A DNA stretch of 64,000 nucleotides from Hyaloscypha bicolor E (taxonomy: Eukaryota; Ascomycota; Leotiomycetes; Helotiales; Hyaloscyphaceae). The stretch is taken from contig NW_020194685.1 of the NCBI RefSeq assembly GCF_002865645.1, positions 3,149,499 through 3,213,498 of the forward strand. Direction: 5' to 3'. Both the position numbers and the translations under genes were made by a program. The notes under the pieces are model-generated. The model did not search any database. It was not told where the DNA came from and saw only the letters and a list, made by a program, of their open reading frames with translations. How positions within the stretch are numbered: the stretch's first letter is position 1; every line of letters begins with the position of its first letter. Shown here piece by piece: positions 13,829 through 26,600 of this stretch.

Positions 13829-15599
13829 TAGTTTTCTTAATATAAGATTCTATTACTAGATTTTAGGAATTAAATATAAAATATTTCTTTTAATATAAAA
13901 ATAAATAAAGAGTTAAGAAATTATTTTATAAACTCTTAATTCCGAATTATAATACTTTTCAAAAAGTTCTTATAATATAAATAATAACTATATATAAAGA
14001 GAAAAAAAGAAAAAAGAAAGAAAAGGGGCCTTTTATATATATTCTACTAAACTAGAAACCTTTTAAAAGCTCTATTTACTCTTTTAACTAGCTATTCTTG
14101 CGGCTTATACTAGTCTAAAACTAGACTATAATATCTATAAATCTCGATTTTAACTTGAATTACTATTATAAATTTACTTATAATATTTAAATAAACTTCC
14201 TAATTAGAAGTCATATATAGACGAAATAGCTAAACTAGAAGCCCTATAAGAGAAAAGAGAAATCTTATTAAACCTAATAATTATTTCCGAAAGTATTTAA
14301 TAATATATAATTCTAGAAATTTCTTAGATATTAAATAAACTAGATCTATTTATTTAAAGCCTATTTTATATTTAGCTTATCTTAAACTAAGAAGTCTATC
14401 TTTCTTCTTATATAATTATAACTATATTTAAAATATATATTAAAGTTTAATTAATATATTATATATTCCTAATTTTATATAAAGAGAGCTTCTTTTATAT
14501 AGAATCTATTCCCTAATTAAAATACCGTTTTATTACTAGAAACTAATTACTTCTTTAAAAAGCTAGTATAATTTACTAATTCTTGCTATTAATCTATTTT
14601 TTACTATTAAATATTATCTAAATAATTAAGAAAATACTTTTAATATTATATTCTTAATACTAATTCAGAATATTTAATTTTTCTATATTCTATATTAATT
14701 TTAATATTAATTATTTCAAACTTAATAATAATACTATAAACCTTATTTATACTATTTTATAATTCTTTTTTTTATAATCTCTAAAGCCTTTAATATTACT
14801 TTTATAAATATAGATATTATTTTAAAGTCCTAACTAACTAAATAGTTTTATATTATATAAAGTCTATTTTAATAAATACTAAATAAATATAATTAGCTTT
14901 TAGAAAAAATATAAATTAGTTTTAAAAGAAATAATATTTTATTCTAAATTATTCTTTAATTCTATTATTCTAACTTCTTTTCTATTAATACTTACTTTAT
15001 ATTTTTCTAATATCTTTAATATATTTATATATATATTTTTTTATATATTTCCTATATTATTTCTTTTCTTTTATATTATTCTTTAAGTTAATAGAAATAT
15101 TTCTAAATAAATAAGAAATTAGAATATACTTATATTATAAAATTTTTATTATTCTTTTCTATATTCTAATATTTTAGATATTATTATTATATTTATATTT
15201 TTATTATATTATATTTTTATCTTCCTATTATTACTATTTAGTTTAATTTACCTTAATTATTTTCTAGATTATATTTTTTTAGATATATATATTTATATTC
15301 TTTTTTATAATAAAAGCCTAATTCTATATTTTATCTTTTATAATTATTTCTAATTTATAATTATATTACTTTAAATATATCTAATTATTATATCTATTTT
15401 CTCTATTATATATACTACTATTTTAGCTTTATTTTCTTATTAGAAAAAAAGAAAAAACTCAAATATATATAATATCTTTATATAATTCAAGTCTATTTTA
15501 ATTCATTCTTTATTTTAAAAAGTATTTAAAAAAATTCTTATAATCTCGAAAACTTTTAATTTTATAACTTATAATTATTATACTAATAATATCTTTATA

Positions 15600-18300
15600 A
15601 CTTCTTTAAAAATAATAAAATAGTTAAAGAATAGATTCCTTAAGCTAATAAAGTATAATAATTAGTTCTTATAAGCTATAGTATTATTAAAAGCCTATAG
15701 ATTAATAGTATTAAAGTTTAGAATATTAAAGAAGCTTAAATAATTATAAAAGGCCTACTAATACTAGAAAAGATAGCTATAATTATTAAATTTAATACAA
15801 ATATTCTAAATAAGCTAAATAATATATATAATAAACTCTTAAAATAGAAAACCTTTATTAGAAACAGAACTAGACTAGAATTAACTAAAGAGAAACTAAA
15901 GAATTACTAAGCTAATAATAGGAAATTCGAGAATATTATTAAAAGTATTTCTAAAGGCAAATAAGAAAAGCTTAATAAAATTAAAACTATAGTAAATAGT
16001 CTAGAAACCAAGAATTAGAATAGAATTATACTATATAGTAAAGCTTTTAGCTAATATATTAATAATATCTATAATAACTTTAGTAAAAACATTTATAAAA
16101 AATTATATATTTTTTTTAAAAATAAAAGCTTTAGTATATAAAGCTATTTAGTTAATTAATAAAGCTACTTTAGAATATATTAAGAATAAAAAGTATTAAA
16201 ATACTAGTATATTTACTAAATTAGATATTATTAAGGTATTTAAGTATACTAAAGCTATTTTGGAACCTAGAGAATTAGTTTTTAAACTATTATTAGCTAA
16301 TAATCTTAAAGCTAAATAATATATTTTTAATATTTCCGGAATTCTAATTAAAAGAATTTATAGTAATAAGCCTTTTTCTGCTTTCTAAAATAAGTCTAAA
16401 AAATAGGCCCCTATTATAATTTCAGCTTTAACTTAATTAGATCTAGCTAATAAGAATAAAGCTAATTTAATATAGCCTAGTAATAAATCTATTAGTAAGA
16501 TTAGTAGAACTAGTATAATTAGATAAGAAGAACCTAGTAAGAAAGGAAAATAAGCTAAGCCTAAGACTTTTAATAAATAGTAGAAATCTAAATACTAGTT
16601 CAAGTATAAGGCTAGTAAAATAAAATAAAATAAAAATAAAAATAAAAAGAAACTTTCTATTTTAAAGAAAAAAATATTATTTAGAAAAACTCTTGTATTT
16701 ATATCTAGAATTAAAAAGTAGAAAACTAAGAATATTAAGTTTAGAGAACTTAAAAGTATCTAATATATTTATAAAATATTAGCTAAATAGAAGTTAATAC
16801 TTGCTTAATAAAATAAATATACTTTTAAAAAAATATATAATAGTATTTTAGAATCTATTTATAAGCGAGAATACTATAGAATTACTAATGAATTCCTTAA
16901 AGCTCTTTATATAATATATATTTAATAGTTTACTAATATTCTTTTTATTAATATAAGAGATATTAATAATATTAAAAACTCTCTAAAGCTAATTACTAAG
17001 GTCTATAAAGTTACTAAAGGCAAGAAATATATTTCTATTATTTGGATAAATAAAAAGATATGAGATTTCTTTTATAAGAACTAGGAAATTAAGAAATATA
17101 AATATAAGTATTATATTTCTAATTAATTCCGCTCAAATCTATAGCTTTAATTTAATACTATAGTTTCTATTCCTGAGTCTGGTATTATTAATCTGAATAT
17201 AAATAGTTATATTTATAAAAAAGATTACCTAAAATAAATTAAGAAGCTTAGAATTTGAGAGCTTTTAATAAAAAAAATAGAAATACTATAATTCTATTTT
17301 TAAAAAGATAATATAATAAAGTATAGAGATCTAGATAATAGTTATTTTATCTTAGCCTCTTAATTCTTAATAACAGATTTATTAATATAACTCGGATTTT
17401 ATAAGGTATTAAATAAATACCTTATTTATCTAGTTATTTATTTTTAGCTAGCCTAATATTATATTTCTGGAAATATTAATTATAATTAGTATAAAGATAA
17501 TACTAAAGATCTAGCTACTATTAAAGCTCTAAATAGCGAATTCTATTTTAGTAAAGAGTATCGGAATATTAGCTATATTTTTCTTATAAATTATAAGAAG
17601 GCTATTATTTTTAATAAGAAGTTCTTTAAGAATATTAATTATTTCTCTATTTCTAATAATTTTAAGCCAGAAATAGCTAAGGAAATAAGCGAGTATTTAC
17701 TAAAAGTAATAGGAAAAAAGACTTCGAATATAGTTTATTTAACTAAATAAATAAATACCTTTAGCTAGGTAATCTATAAGTCTGGAATTATAAATAAATA
17801 ATAATTCTCGAATAATATAAAAGCTAAAAAATAGCTTAATAATAATTTACTATTTAATAGGCCTTTTACTATAATTCTAATAAGTCTAGTTATTATTAAG
17901 AACGAAATATACGAAAATAAAGTCTCTTATAAGGTTATTAAAGCCTTTTATCTAGAGCTTTCCCTTTTTATTAAAGGTTAATTTAAAGATATTATAGATA
18001 ATATAAAATTCAAAGAAGCTATTTATTTAAAGTATATTAGTACGATTTATAATATGATTTACTATAATAAGTCTCCTTAATATCTAGTAGTAAAGGCAGA
18101 AATTAAGTAATAGTTAAAGGCAGATACTAATTAATATAAAGAACTATATTAAATTTAATATAAGAATATAATTAAACGGGTTCGGATTACTTTTAAATAA
18201 GTTTAAGAATATGAAATAAAACTATTTAAGAATAATAAGTCTTATTTTAGGTATATTAAAAAGAAATTAGATTAACTAATAAAAGAAAATCCTAATTATT
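15600..18300 (+). pseudogene. Unclassified degenerate coding remnant
   Basis: A plus-strand reading keeps a biased amino-acid composition over long stretches between stops (for example around 17480-17700 and 17880-18060) and keeps GC-richer codons, so it was probably once coding. I do not recognise it. It lies between the Gypsy integrase and the right LTR-like repeat, and could be an extra ORF of that element or a separate nested element. Confidence 0.35.
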
Positions 18301-18387
18301 TTATTATTTTAAACTCTAAATAGGATTTTTCTATTATTTTTAGTATTTAGGAAATAAGTATAAATAAATAGGGAATTAGATATAATA

Positions 18388-18680
18388 TAGTAAGTTATAC
18401 TTTTTAAAAATAATATTATTTTAATAGTTTTAAGATTTTAGTTATATAATAAAGGCTATAATCTTTTATATATAATTTGCGGGAATTATATAAGAAAGCT
18501 AGTTTTTCTATAGTTCTAGAGAATAATTTCTCCTGAATATTTAATTAATTAAGCTTTTATATACTATATACTATTTATACTTTATTATTTATATTTCTAA
18601 TTTATTATTTTACTATTAAGTTATATTTTATATTCTAATATATTTTATATGAGTTTTTGTTTTATTATAGTTTTCTTTCT
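18388..18680 (+). repeat. Right LTR-like direct repeat of the nested element
   Basis: Partner of 5207-5495. It is followed by about 80 bases of AGATATCTAG/AAATACCTGG-type repeats up to the GTATT duplication at 18764. Confidence 0.75.
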
Positions 18681-18768
18681 ATAATACCTGGTTTAGATAT
18701 TAGATATCTAGTTTAAATACCTGGTTTAAATACTAGATACCTAGATATCTAGAAATATTAAGGGTATT

Positions 18769-19569
18769 AAAGCAAATATTTTATTTATAATAAGAAATTT
18801 AGAAAGTAAAATATTATAATTCCAAGAAAGTCTAAAGTTTTAAAAAGCTTTAAAGATATATATATAATATATATTCCAGAGAAAGAGTTCTATAAATACA
18901 AGTATTATATAAGTAAAAAAGATAATTTCTAAGAAAATAGTTTTAAAGCTAAAAGAAATTAGTTTTAAAAAATAGTAAATAATTAAATAAATAGATAATT
19001 AAATAACTAATTACTTATTAATTAGTAAGAATTAAACTTTTTTTCTTTAGGCTACTAGATACTTTTTTATAAAATTAATAAGTAATTTCTTCTTTTAATA
19101 AAATAATTATTAGTTTTTAATAAAAGCTAGCTATTTTATTATTTAGACTACTAAATACTTTTTTATAAAATTAATAAATAATTCTTTTCTTTAATATAAA
19201 CTAGTTTAATTTTATTATAAGCTATTAAATATTTCTTTAGCTTAAAAGATTCTATTCTCTAATCTATATATATAAATTAATAAGTATTAGTTTACTAGTA
19301 ATATATAATATTATTATATAATTACAAAATATTATTTATATAAAATTAATAAAGTTATTATTATTTAGAAATAGAAAATATAATATTATAATATTAATAT
19401 ATAATCTCTAAATCTACTAAGCCTAATAGGATCTAGTTTACTAGTTAAGTTATTTATAAAATATAAGGTTATATAACTATATCTTATATTTTATATTCTA
19501 TTATTTATATTTTATATCTTATATCTTATAATTATATATATAATTCCTAAAGAAATAGCTATACTAATA
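18769..19569 (-). mobile_element. Element A, 5' part with old LTR
   Basis: On the minus strand the LTR starts TATTAGTATAGCTATTTC at 19569. The whole segment is collinear with 36077-36800 of element B on the plus strand. The LTR/interior junction is not resolved, because A and B match across it. All differences from the weakly mutated LTR copies at 1-262 and 49.7 kb are of the C-to-T / G-to-A kind expected from RIP. Confidence 0.7.
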
Positions 19570-21190
19570 GTTTAAAATAATAATAAAATAAGAGCTTAAC
19601 CTATTTAGCTTATTAAAAAAAAACTTTTTAGTAATTATAAAATATTTTAAAATATAGTAATTAGAATAGATCTTAAAGAAAATATTTTAAAGACTTTTTA
19701 GTTTAGTTTTTTATTTCTTTAATACTTATATTATAATAAGTATTTCCTTATTATATATATTATAATTAAGCTTTAATAGAAGTATAGTTTTAGAAGAATA
19801 AGCTATAGAATACTAAAAGTCTATTTCTGAATTCTATTAAAAAGTATTTATAGAAGTTATAAAAGCCGAAAAAGAATTATATATCCTTAATTATTTTTAG
19901 GAATTACTAGTTATATATTATTTTAATTTTATTAGAATTTATTTTAATATTAAATATAGAAATAATAAAGCTCAAATATTATATATATATAATTTTAAAT
20001 TCCGATTTATTAATATTTATTTAGAGGCTAGTAAAACATAAATAATTTAGTATTTTTTATATATATTATTTATATTTTACTAAATTCTCTAACTAAATAA
20101 ATAAAAATATTATTAAAATATATTATATAAAAGTTATTTAGATATTTAAAAAGTATATTATTTATATATTATTAATATATAGCCGGGCTATTTATAAGAC
20201 TTTTCTAGAGAATATTATATTTATATATTCTATAATAAATATAGAATATTATTAGTTTCTAAAAGTTCGAATTTATAACTATATAATAGAAAGCTTAATA
20301 AATATTTAATTTAATATAAATTTTAGCTTTAAATAATTAATTTAAAATTTTATTAATAAATAAAAGAAAATATTAATTCTTTTAGATAATATTATTTAAA
20401 TAATAGAAATTAATATAAAAGTACAAATCTTTATTTACTTTTTTTTATAAAAAGAACTAATAAAGTAAAAAAAGCTTAATTAGCTTTATAAAGGCAAGTA
20501 GTATTAAAAACCGTTTATTTATAAAAAAGCAAAAAATACTAAAATTACTATATTTAGAATATTATATTAAATCTTAATATAATATCTAAAAGTCTTTAAA
20601 ATAGTTTTATAAAATAAAAAGAAAACAGATATAACTTTTATAGAATTTTTATAATTATTAAATATAATATGAAATTATAAGAAATTCTTATTATAAGAAT
20701 TAGAATTATACCTGTATTTATTTAGTAAATTAGACGAATTTTAATACTATTTATCTCTAAAATAAAGCTTTTAGCTAGATTATTTTCTAAGAAATATTTA
20801 ATTTCTAAAAGCTTTTAAATAAACTATTACTAAAGAGATTAATATCTAATACTTTTAGTTTTCTTTAGGCCTTTAATCTAAATCTTATAATTATATAGTT
20901 TATAGAAAAGAAAAATATTAGATTTATTTTTAGAGAAAATAAAGATATATTTCTTGAGTTTAGAAAATAATATTTTCTAGAATTATTAAAGCTCTATTTT
21001 TTCTAGTTATTAATTCTCTAAACTAGAAATAACTTTTTTTCTTAAGTTTTAAGCTTTTTATTAATCTTATAAATAGAAATTTAACTAATAATATTATTTT
21101 CTTTTTTAATTATATAATTAAATATTATAGAAATAAAAATAGCTAGATCTAATATTTATATTTTATTAAAGACCTCTTTCTACCTCTTTG
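19570..21190. other. AT-rich RIP-degraded DNA, no gene seen
   Basis: Same composition as the flanking elements, stops in all frames, no family recognised. The short LTR element at 21196 was inserted at its right edge. Confidence 0.7.
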
Positions 21191-21195
21191 GCTTT

Positions 21196-21408
21196 TATAA
21201 TAGTACTAGCTAGAGGCTAAAGAGAGGTAACTATTATATAACCAGTTTTATCTAGCTAGCTAGTATTTTAGTAGTTTTAGCTAGTATTTCCCTCCTTTTA
21301 TCTCCTCTCCTTTTCTTTCTTTCTCTTTTTTCTTTTTAGCTTAGTTTTTTAATATATGAGATTCTTGGATCTTTAAGCCCTAGCTATTGCCTCGATCCCG
21401 CTATTATA
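21196..21408 (+). repeat. Left LTR (213 bp)
   Basis: Starts TATAATAGTACTAGCTAG and ends CTATTATA. Compared with the right LTR it carries more C-to-T and G-to-A changes (TATTATATAACC against TGTTACATGACC), so it is the more RIP-affected of the pair. Confidence 0.85.
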
Positions 21409-21559
21409 TTATACTAAGCTCACTTGACTCGGCCTATAGAGGCAATATAATACTGCCGGTAAAGAACCTATACTTGTTCTTAGAAAGCAAAGACAGAATA
21501 CCGCTTTTAATATTTAATAACCTCCTTGAACTATAAAGAACTAGAGAGCTTAGCTAGAA

Positions 21560-21790
21560 GTATAATATCTTCTATAACCTAGTCAATCTCAGAGTCTGGC
21601 CCTCGACTAGAGCAGATAATGCTCCCCTCCTAGTAATTAGTTCTTTACTAACTTAAAAGAAGAAAGATATGTCCTCTAAGACCCAGTTAACCTCGGAGTC
21701 TGGCCCTTAACTAGAGCAAATGACGTCCCTGTCCTCTACGACCTAGTTAACCTCGGAGTTTGGCCCTTAACTAGAGTAGACGATACTTCC
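21560..21790. repeat. Three diverged repeats in the short LTR element
   Basis: Three copies of a unit containing CCTAGTTAACCTCGGAGTYT followed by GGCCCTTAACTAGAG lie at about 21570, 21680 and 21740. Spacing is uneven. No coding capacity. Confidence 0.75.
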
Positions 21791-21954
21791 TTAATATTAA
21801 TAAGAGTAAAAGAACTGGTACCCCCCTCTAAGAATCGGCGATCCTCCGATTTAAAACAAGAGACAAGCTAATCGGTTTCGGGTTCCCGATTTAAAATGGA
21901 AGAAACCCGGTAATCGGTTCCAGTTCGCCGATTTAAAACAGAAGTAACTATCTC

Positions 21955-22065
21955 ACGTTCGCCCCTTCCTCGCTCGCCCCTTTCTCGTTTGCCCCTCTCT
22001 CGTTTGCCCCTCTCTCGTTTGCCCCTCCCTCGTTCGCCCCTCCCTCGTTTGCCTCTCATACGGCC
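21955..22065. repeat. 15-bp minisatellite
   Basis: Six to seven copies of GCCCCTCTCTCGTTT. On the minus strand one frame reads as repeated Glu-Arg-Gly-Lys-Arg units, but this is a by-product of the repeat, not evidence of a gene. Confidence 0.85.
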
Positions 22066-22447
22066 GCCTCTTATACGATACTACTTCTCTGATTTAGACG
22101 ATTCGGATAATCCCACTCTAGGAAATACGATGTCCTCCTGCTAATAATTTATTATCTAAGGAGACCGAGAGCCAGTGTGGGCTCCAATAAATTATCGATC
22201 GGGATTATCGATTAGTAATCGTTATTAGCTAATTGATCGATAAACGATCGATATTAATAATTATCGTTAATAAAAGTGGGCCCCAGCTATTAAGCGAGCC
22301 CTATTACATGAATATCTCGCTTTCTAGTTTAATTATAAACCGATTAGTATAAAGATTAGTATAAAAGTAGACTATTATTACTATACTATTATATTTCTAT
22401 TTAATAGTCTATTATATAATATAGATAATATAATTATTACTAATACT

Positions 22448-22670
22448 ATTAATGCAATGGGGCTCGCTTAATGGCTGGGCCCGCTTTTATCAATAATTCC
22501 ATTAATAAAAGTGGGCCCAGCCAGCCATTAAGCGAGCCCATTAATAATTCCATTAATAAAAGTGGGCCCGCCAGCCATTGAGCGAGCCCATTGATAATTC
22601 CATTGATAAAAGTGGGCCCAGCCAGCCATTAAGCGAGCCCATCGATAATTCCATCGATAATAGTGGGTCC
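22448..22670. repeat. Inverted plus tandem repeats (GGGCTCGCTTAATGGCTGGG)
   Basis: A 50-bp unit built on AAAAGTGGGCCCAGCCAGCC and ATTAAGCGAGCCCATT occurs three to four times head to tail at 22495-22665 and once inverted at 22452-22490. The inverted pair could form a hairpin of about 35 bp with a short loop. A related half-unit is at 22268-22306. Any open frame here is just the repeat. Confidence 0.85.
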
Positions 22671-22970
22671 CAGGGCCTTGGCAATACTACAGGGCCACTA
22701 CAGGGCCACTACAGGGCCAATACGCTATATTTACAGGCCTTAGACCGCCTTTACAGTACTAAATCTATTAATAATAGTAGGTCCAGGGCCTTGGTAGTAC
22801 TACAGGGCTACTACAGGGCTAATGCGCTATATTTATAGGCCTTATACCGCCTTTACTAAATCGGAATTCTGCTATAGTAAAGAAAAGGTGGTATGAGGCC
22901 TATAAATATAGCGCATTGGCCCTGTAGCGGCCCTGTAGTGGCCCTGTAGTATTGCCAAGGCCTTAGTTCG
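22668..22970. repeat. Two direct and one inverted copy of a ~90-bp unit
   Basis: Units containing GGGCCTTGGCAATACTACAG and ACAGGCCTTAGACCGCCTTT lie at about 22670-22750 and 22790-22855, with an inverted copy at about 22880-22967. Within each unit CAGGGCCACTA is itself repeated. The last two copies form a long imperfect hairpin. Confidence 0.85.
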
Positions 22971-23073
22971 ATAATTATCGTAATCGATGGTCGATTATCG
23001 ATTATCGAAAAATTAGTGCGATTATCTAATCGTCGCTTATCGAGCTTATCGGAGCCCACACTGCCGAGAGCCG

Positions 23074-23340
23074 ATAAGATCCTGGCAAAGCTAGCTCTGG
23101 GGCCGAGATTAAGTCGGATATAGAGACTGACTCTGCGGACGGTTCTATAGACGGTTTCCTGGACGAGCTCGGCTCTCTGGACGGCTTCCTGGACGAGCTT
23201 GGTTCTCTGAATAGCTCTATAGACGAGTCTGGCTCTGCAAACGGTTCTATGGACGGTTCTATAGACGATTCTGGTTCTGCGGACGATTTTGGGTCTGAGG
23301 CTAGTTCTAAGGCCTCAGGTAGAGATAGAGGTGGCTATTA
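23074..23340 (+). repeat. Ser/Gly/Asp-coding imperfect repeat, no start codon
   Basis: Imperfect repeats of GACGGTTCTATAGACG and CTGGACGAGCTCGG run for about 250 bases. One plus frame stays open from 23074 to a TAG at about 23340 and reads as low-complexity Asp-Gly-Ser-Ile/Phe-Leu-Asp-Glu units, without a suitable start. It may be a remnant of a coding domain or only a repeat. Confidence 0.6.
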
Positions 23341-23451
23341 GTTAGACAGTAACTATTAAAAGCTGGCCGTTTTGGGGGTTTTCGTCAAAAGCCCTATTTT
23401 CTTTATATACCTAAATAAGGGCATTCAGACTTGATTTTCCGGGGGGGGTAA

Positions 23452-23665
23452 TATAACGGCGCTGGCTAGGAGCCAAAGGGGGATGGCTGTTACATGACCG
23501 GTTTTACCTAGCTAGCCGGCGTTTTAGTAGTTTTAGCTAGTATTTCCCTCCTTTTATTCCCTCTCCTTCTCTTTCTCTTTTCTTCTTCTCTTTAGCTTAG
23601 TATTTTCAATATATAAGATTCTTGGATCTTTAAGCCCTAGCTATTGCCTTGATCCCGCTATTATA
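23452..23665 (+). repeat. Right LTR (214 bp)
   Basis: Starts TATAACGGCGCTGGCTAGG, directly after a G-rich polypurine run, and ends CCCGCTATTATA just before the GCTTT duplication. Less mutated than the left LTR. Confidence 0.85.
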
Positions 23666-23670
23666 GCTTT

Positions 23671-26600
23671 TATTTAAGTATTATATTTTAATTAGATTAT
23701 AGAAGCTCTTTTTCTATAGTTTTATATAATTTCCTTTAATTAGTTTAAAAGAAAGAAAATTGCTTAAAAATAGAAGATTTCCAGAAATAGCTTATAATAG
23801 AATTTTATTAATTAGTATCTTTTTAATATTTCTTATTAAGTTATTTCTCTAACTATTATTAAGAAATACTAATAATATAATTAAATTATATAAATTTAGG
23901 CTCATTTTTTTAGTTATATAAATCTATATTTTCTATAATTAATTAGAATATTAATATATATAATCTATTTTCTATTAAAAATAATATTATAATTTCTAAG
24001 ATTTAGAATAATTATAAATATATTAATATTTTATTTATTAATTAAAAATAAGACTTTTATATTTTTTTTAGTAAACTTAGCTAGCTTTTTATTAAAACTA
24101 TATATAATATAAAATAATAGAAAGAATTATAGTTTTATTTCTAGAAATTACTTTTTAAGCTAAATAAGCTTTATATTAATAATAATATAACTATTAACTC
24201 TAGTATTAATAAGAGAAAAAAACTTGATTTCTAATTTATTTATATTAATAATATAAGATATTATAAGAGCATTTTCTTTTATTAGATAAATTAAGTTAAT
24301 TTCTATTTAATTTATATAATAAATTCTTAAAATAGAATTTTTTTTTAAAAGAACTCGTTTTCTAATTTTATATTAAAATTAGAGCTTGAATCTTTTAAAT
24401 ACTTTACTAAAATAGGAACTAAGTATTCTAATAGAATAGAAACTAAGCCTAATTTAATTCTAGAAAGAGCTATTTTAATTTTCTTATTATATTTAACTAA
24501 ATAATAATAAGTATAATAGCCGAACTCGTTATAATTAAAGTATTTAAAAATTAAGAGATCTTTAATTTTTATAAGATATTACTTATATTTATAAAAAAAA
24601 TATATATTTAATAAAAGTAATTAATATAGGCTCTTTGAGTTCTTTTTTAGAAATATAAAAGAATATAATACTAGAAATAAACTTAGCTAAAATAGCTTCT
24701 ATTTTTTAATATTTTTTAATATTTTTATATATAGCTTTAATTTATTAATTATTAGTAATATAATACTAAATAAAGCAAATAATATTAATAAAAGAATTAT
24801 TATAATATATATATATACTAATTTCTAAAGCTTTAATAAAAGCTTCTTATTTAGTTTATATTTAATATTTTAAAAACTAATATTACTTTTTATAAATAAT
24901 TATAAAAAAAGAATATAGAATTCCTAAAATACTTAACTAGAATATATTTAAAGTTTATTAAAGTTATAATAAATATTCTATATTTTATTAAGGTTAGAAT
25001 ATAGCTTTTTTAAATAGAAATATAGCTCTAAGAACTAATAATACTAATTCGAATTATTTTTATTTATATAAGAATTAGTTAGAATAAAAGTATTATTTAT
25101 AAATTTACTAGAAATATAAATAATCTTAAGATTCTCTAGGATTTATAAATTAGTATTTCCTTATAGCTTATTCTTAATCTAAACTAGCTAGTTATTAAAA
25201 ATAATATAATTTCTAATAAAGAGAGTTAGATCTAGAAGCTTAGTAACTCTAATATCTTTAAAGGAAATATAAAATATAAGAAATTCTAGATAGAAATAAA
25301 TAAGAAATAATTCGAAATTCTTTTAAAAAAAAGTTCGAAATAGCCAGAATTATAAAAATAATAGAAATAAATAAAATAGAAATAGCTAGAGCTATTATAA
25401 ACTAATTTATTATAGCTATATAGTATTTAATATTATTCTCGAATTTAGTATTATAAAGTTTAGTATTCTCAAAAAGGCCCTTAATATCTTTATAATTTAT
25501 TTTATATAAAATAGCTTTCTTGAAATTCTTCTAATAACTAATAATAATTAAATTAATATTTAAAAGCAAATAATTATTTTCTTTAGTCTATTTATATAAT
25601 TTTTTAATAGTAATAAGCTAATTAGTATATAGAAGCTTTTAATAAAAGAAAAAGCCTCTTTTTTATAAATTTATTTAAAAAACTACTAGAAATATTAATA
25701 GGATATTTAATTCGAAAAGAGCTACTAATAAGATAATCTAAACTAATAGAAATCTTAAAAGAAATAAATATTATTTCGAATTATATAATATTCTGAGAAA
25801 TTAATCTATTATACTTTTTTTCTATTATATCTTTTTTAGTAATCTCATTATTAATATATATATATAAGGCCTATAAAGTTATAGAATAGAGCTTGAAAAT
25901 AGTAATTAGATTATTAGTTTATAAATACCTATTATTCTAAAACTTAATTAAAGAATAGCCTTTATTAAAAGTCCTTTAATTTTCGAGCTTTTAGAAAGAT
26001 TTCTAATATATTATTAATATATATTTATAAAAATATAAATATTTGATTTCTCTAAGAATTCTAAAGCTTTTTATTTCTATTATTCTAGAATCTATTATTT
26101 GTATCTCTAAGGTTCTATTATCTTAATAATATCTATATTTCTAATAGTTTTAAATTAGTTTATTTGAAATTCTTTATAGAATTAAAAAAAATAAGTTTTA
26201 AATACTATTATAAATATAATATTTAGGGTTTAGAAAGCAAAATAGAAAATTTCTTATAAAAATAATTTAAAGCTAAAAAAGAGAAAACTAGAATATAAAA
26301 GACTATAAAGAAATATATATATTTTATAATATACTAGTTCTAAAAAAACTTAGTTTTCTAAATATCTCTAATATATTTCAAGTATATTTTTTTAATAAAG
26401 CAATTATATTATATATATCTAGAAATTATAATATTATATATTTCATATATTTCATATATTTTATAAAGTTTTCTAATAAATTTAATACTTTTAAAATTTA
26501 AAATTATAATAAATTATTAGCTAAATTATAGGTTTTTTTTAAATATCTTTTATATTTCTAGTAAGTTCTTAATTATTTTATAATAAACTATATTTTATAA

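Larger units (their letters stand above)
5141..18763 (+). mobile_element. 13.6-kb nested insertion with degenerate Ty3/Gypsy gag-pol
   Basis: The insertion is bounded by GTATT at 5136-5140 and 18764-18768. Left flank plus right flank rejoin into a sequence collinear with element B at about 36790-36840, where no insertion is present. Near the two ends lie direct repeats (about 5207-5495 and 18388-18680) that look like LTRs; outside them each end has AGATATCTAG-rich sequence of unclear nature. Degenerate Gag, reverse transcriptase and integrase readings occur in order on the plus strand up to about 13.1 kb. The following 5 kb is extra for a Gypsy element and may be a further insertion. RIP has destroyed every frame. 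Confidence 0.75.
21191..23670 (+). mobile_element. Short non-autonomous LTR element with 5-bp duplication
   Basis: Flanked by GCTTT at 21191-21195 and 23666-23670. LTRs at 21196-21408 and 23452-23665 share long blocks (TTTTAGTAGTTTTAGCTAG, ATTCTTGGATCTTTAAGCCC). A run of eight G at 23441-23448 just before the right LTR fits a polypurine tract. The two-kilobase interior has no gag or pol and consists of tandem and inverted repeats. It is much richer in GC than its surroundings, so it arrived after most of the local RIP. Best described as a TRIM/LARD-like element. Orientation is inferred from the polypurine tract. Confidence 0.85.

Noticed and set aside
21868..22059. Arg/Glu/Gly-repeat peptide on the minus strand
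   Set aside because: Explained by a 15-bp minisatellite whose period is a multiple of three.
22578..22838. 86-codon frame in the short LTR element
   Set aside because: It is only the translation of the GGGCCCAGCCAGCC and GGCCTTGG repeats.
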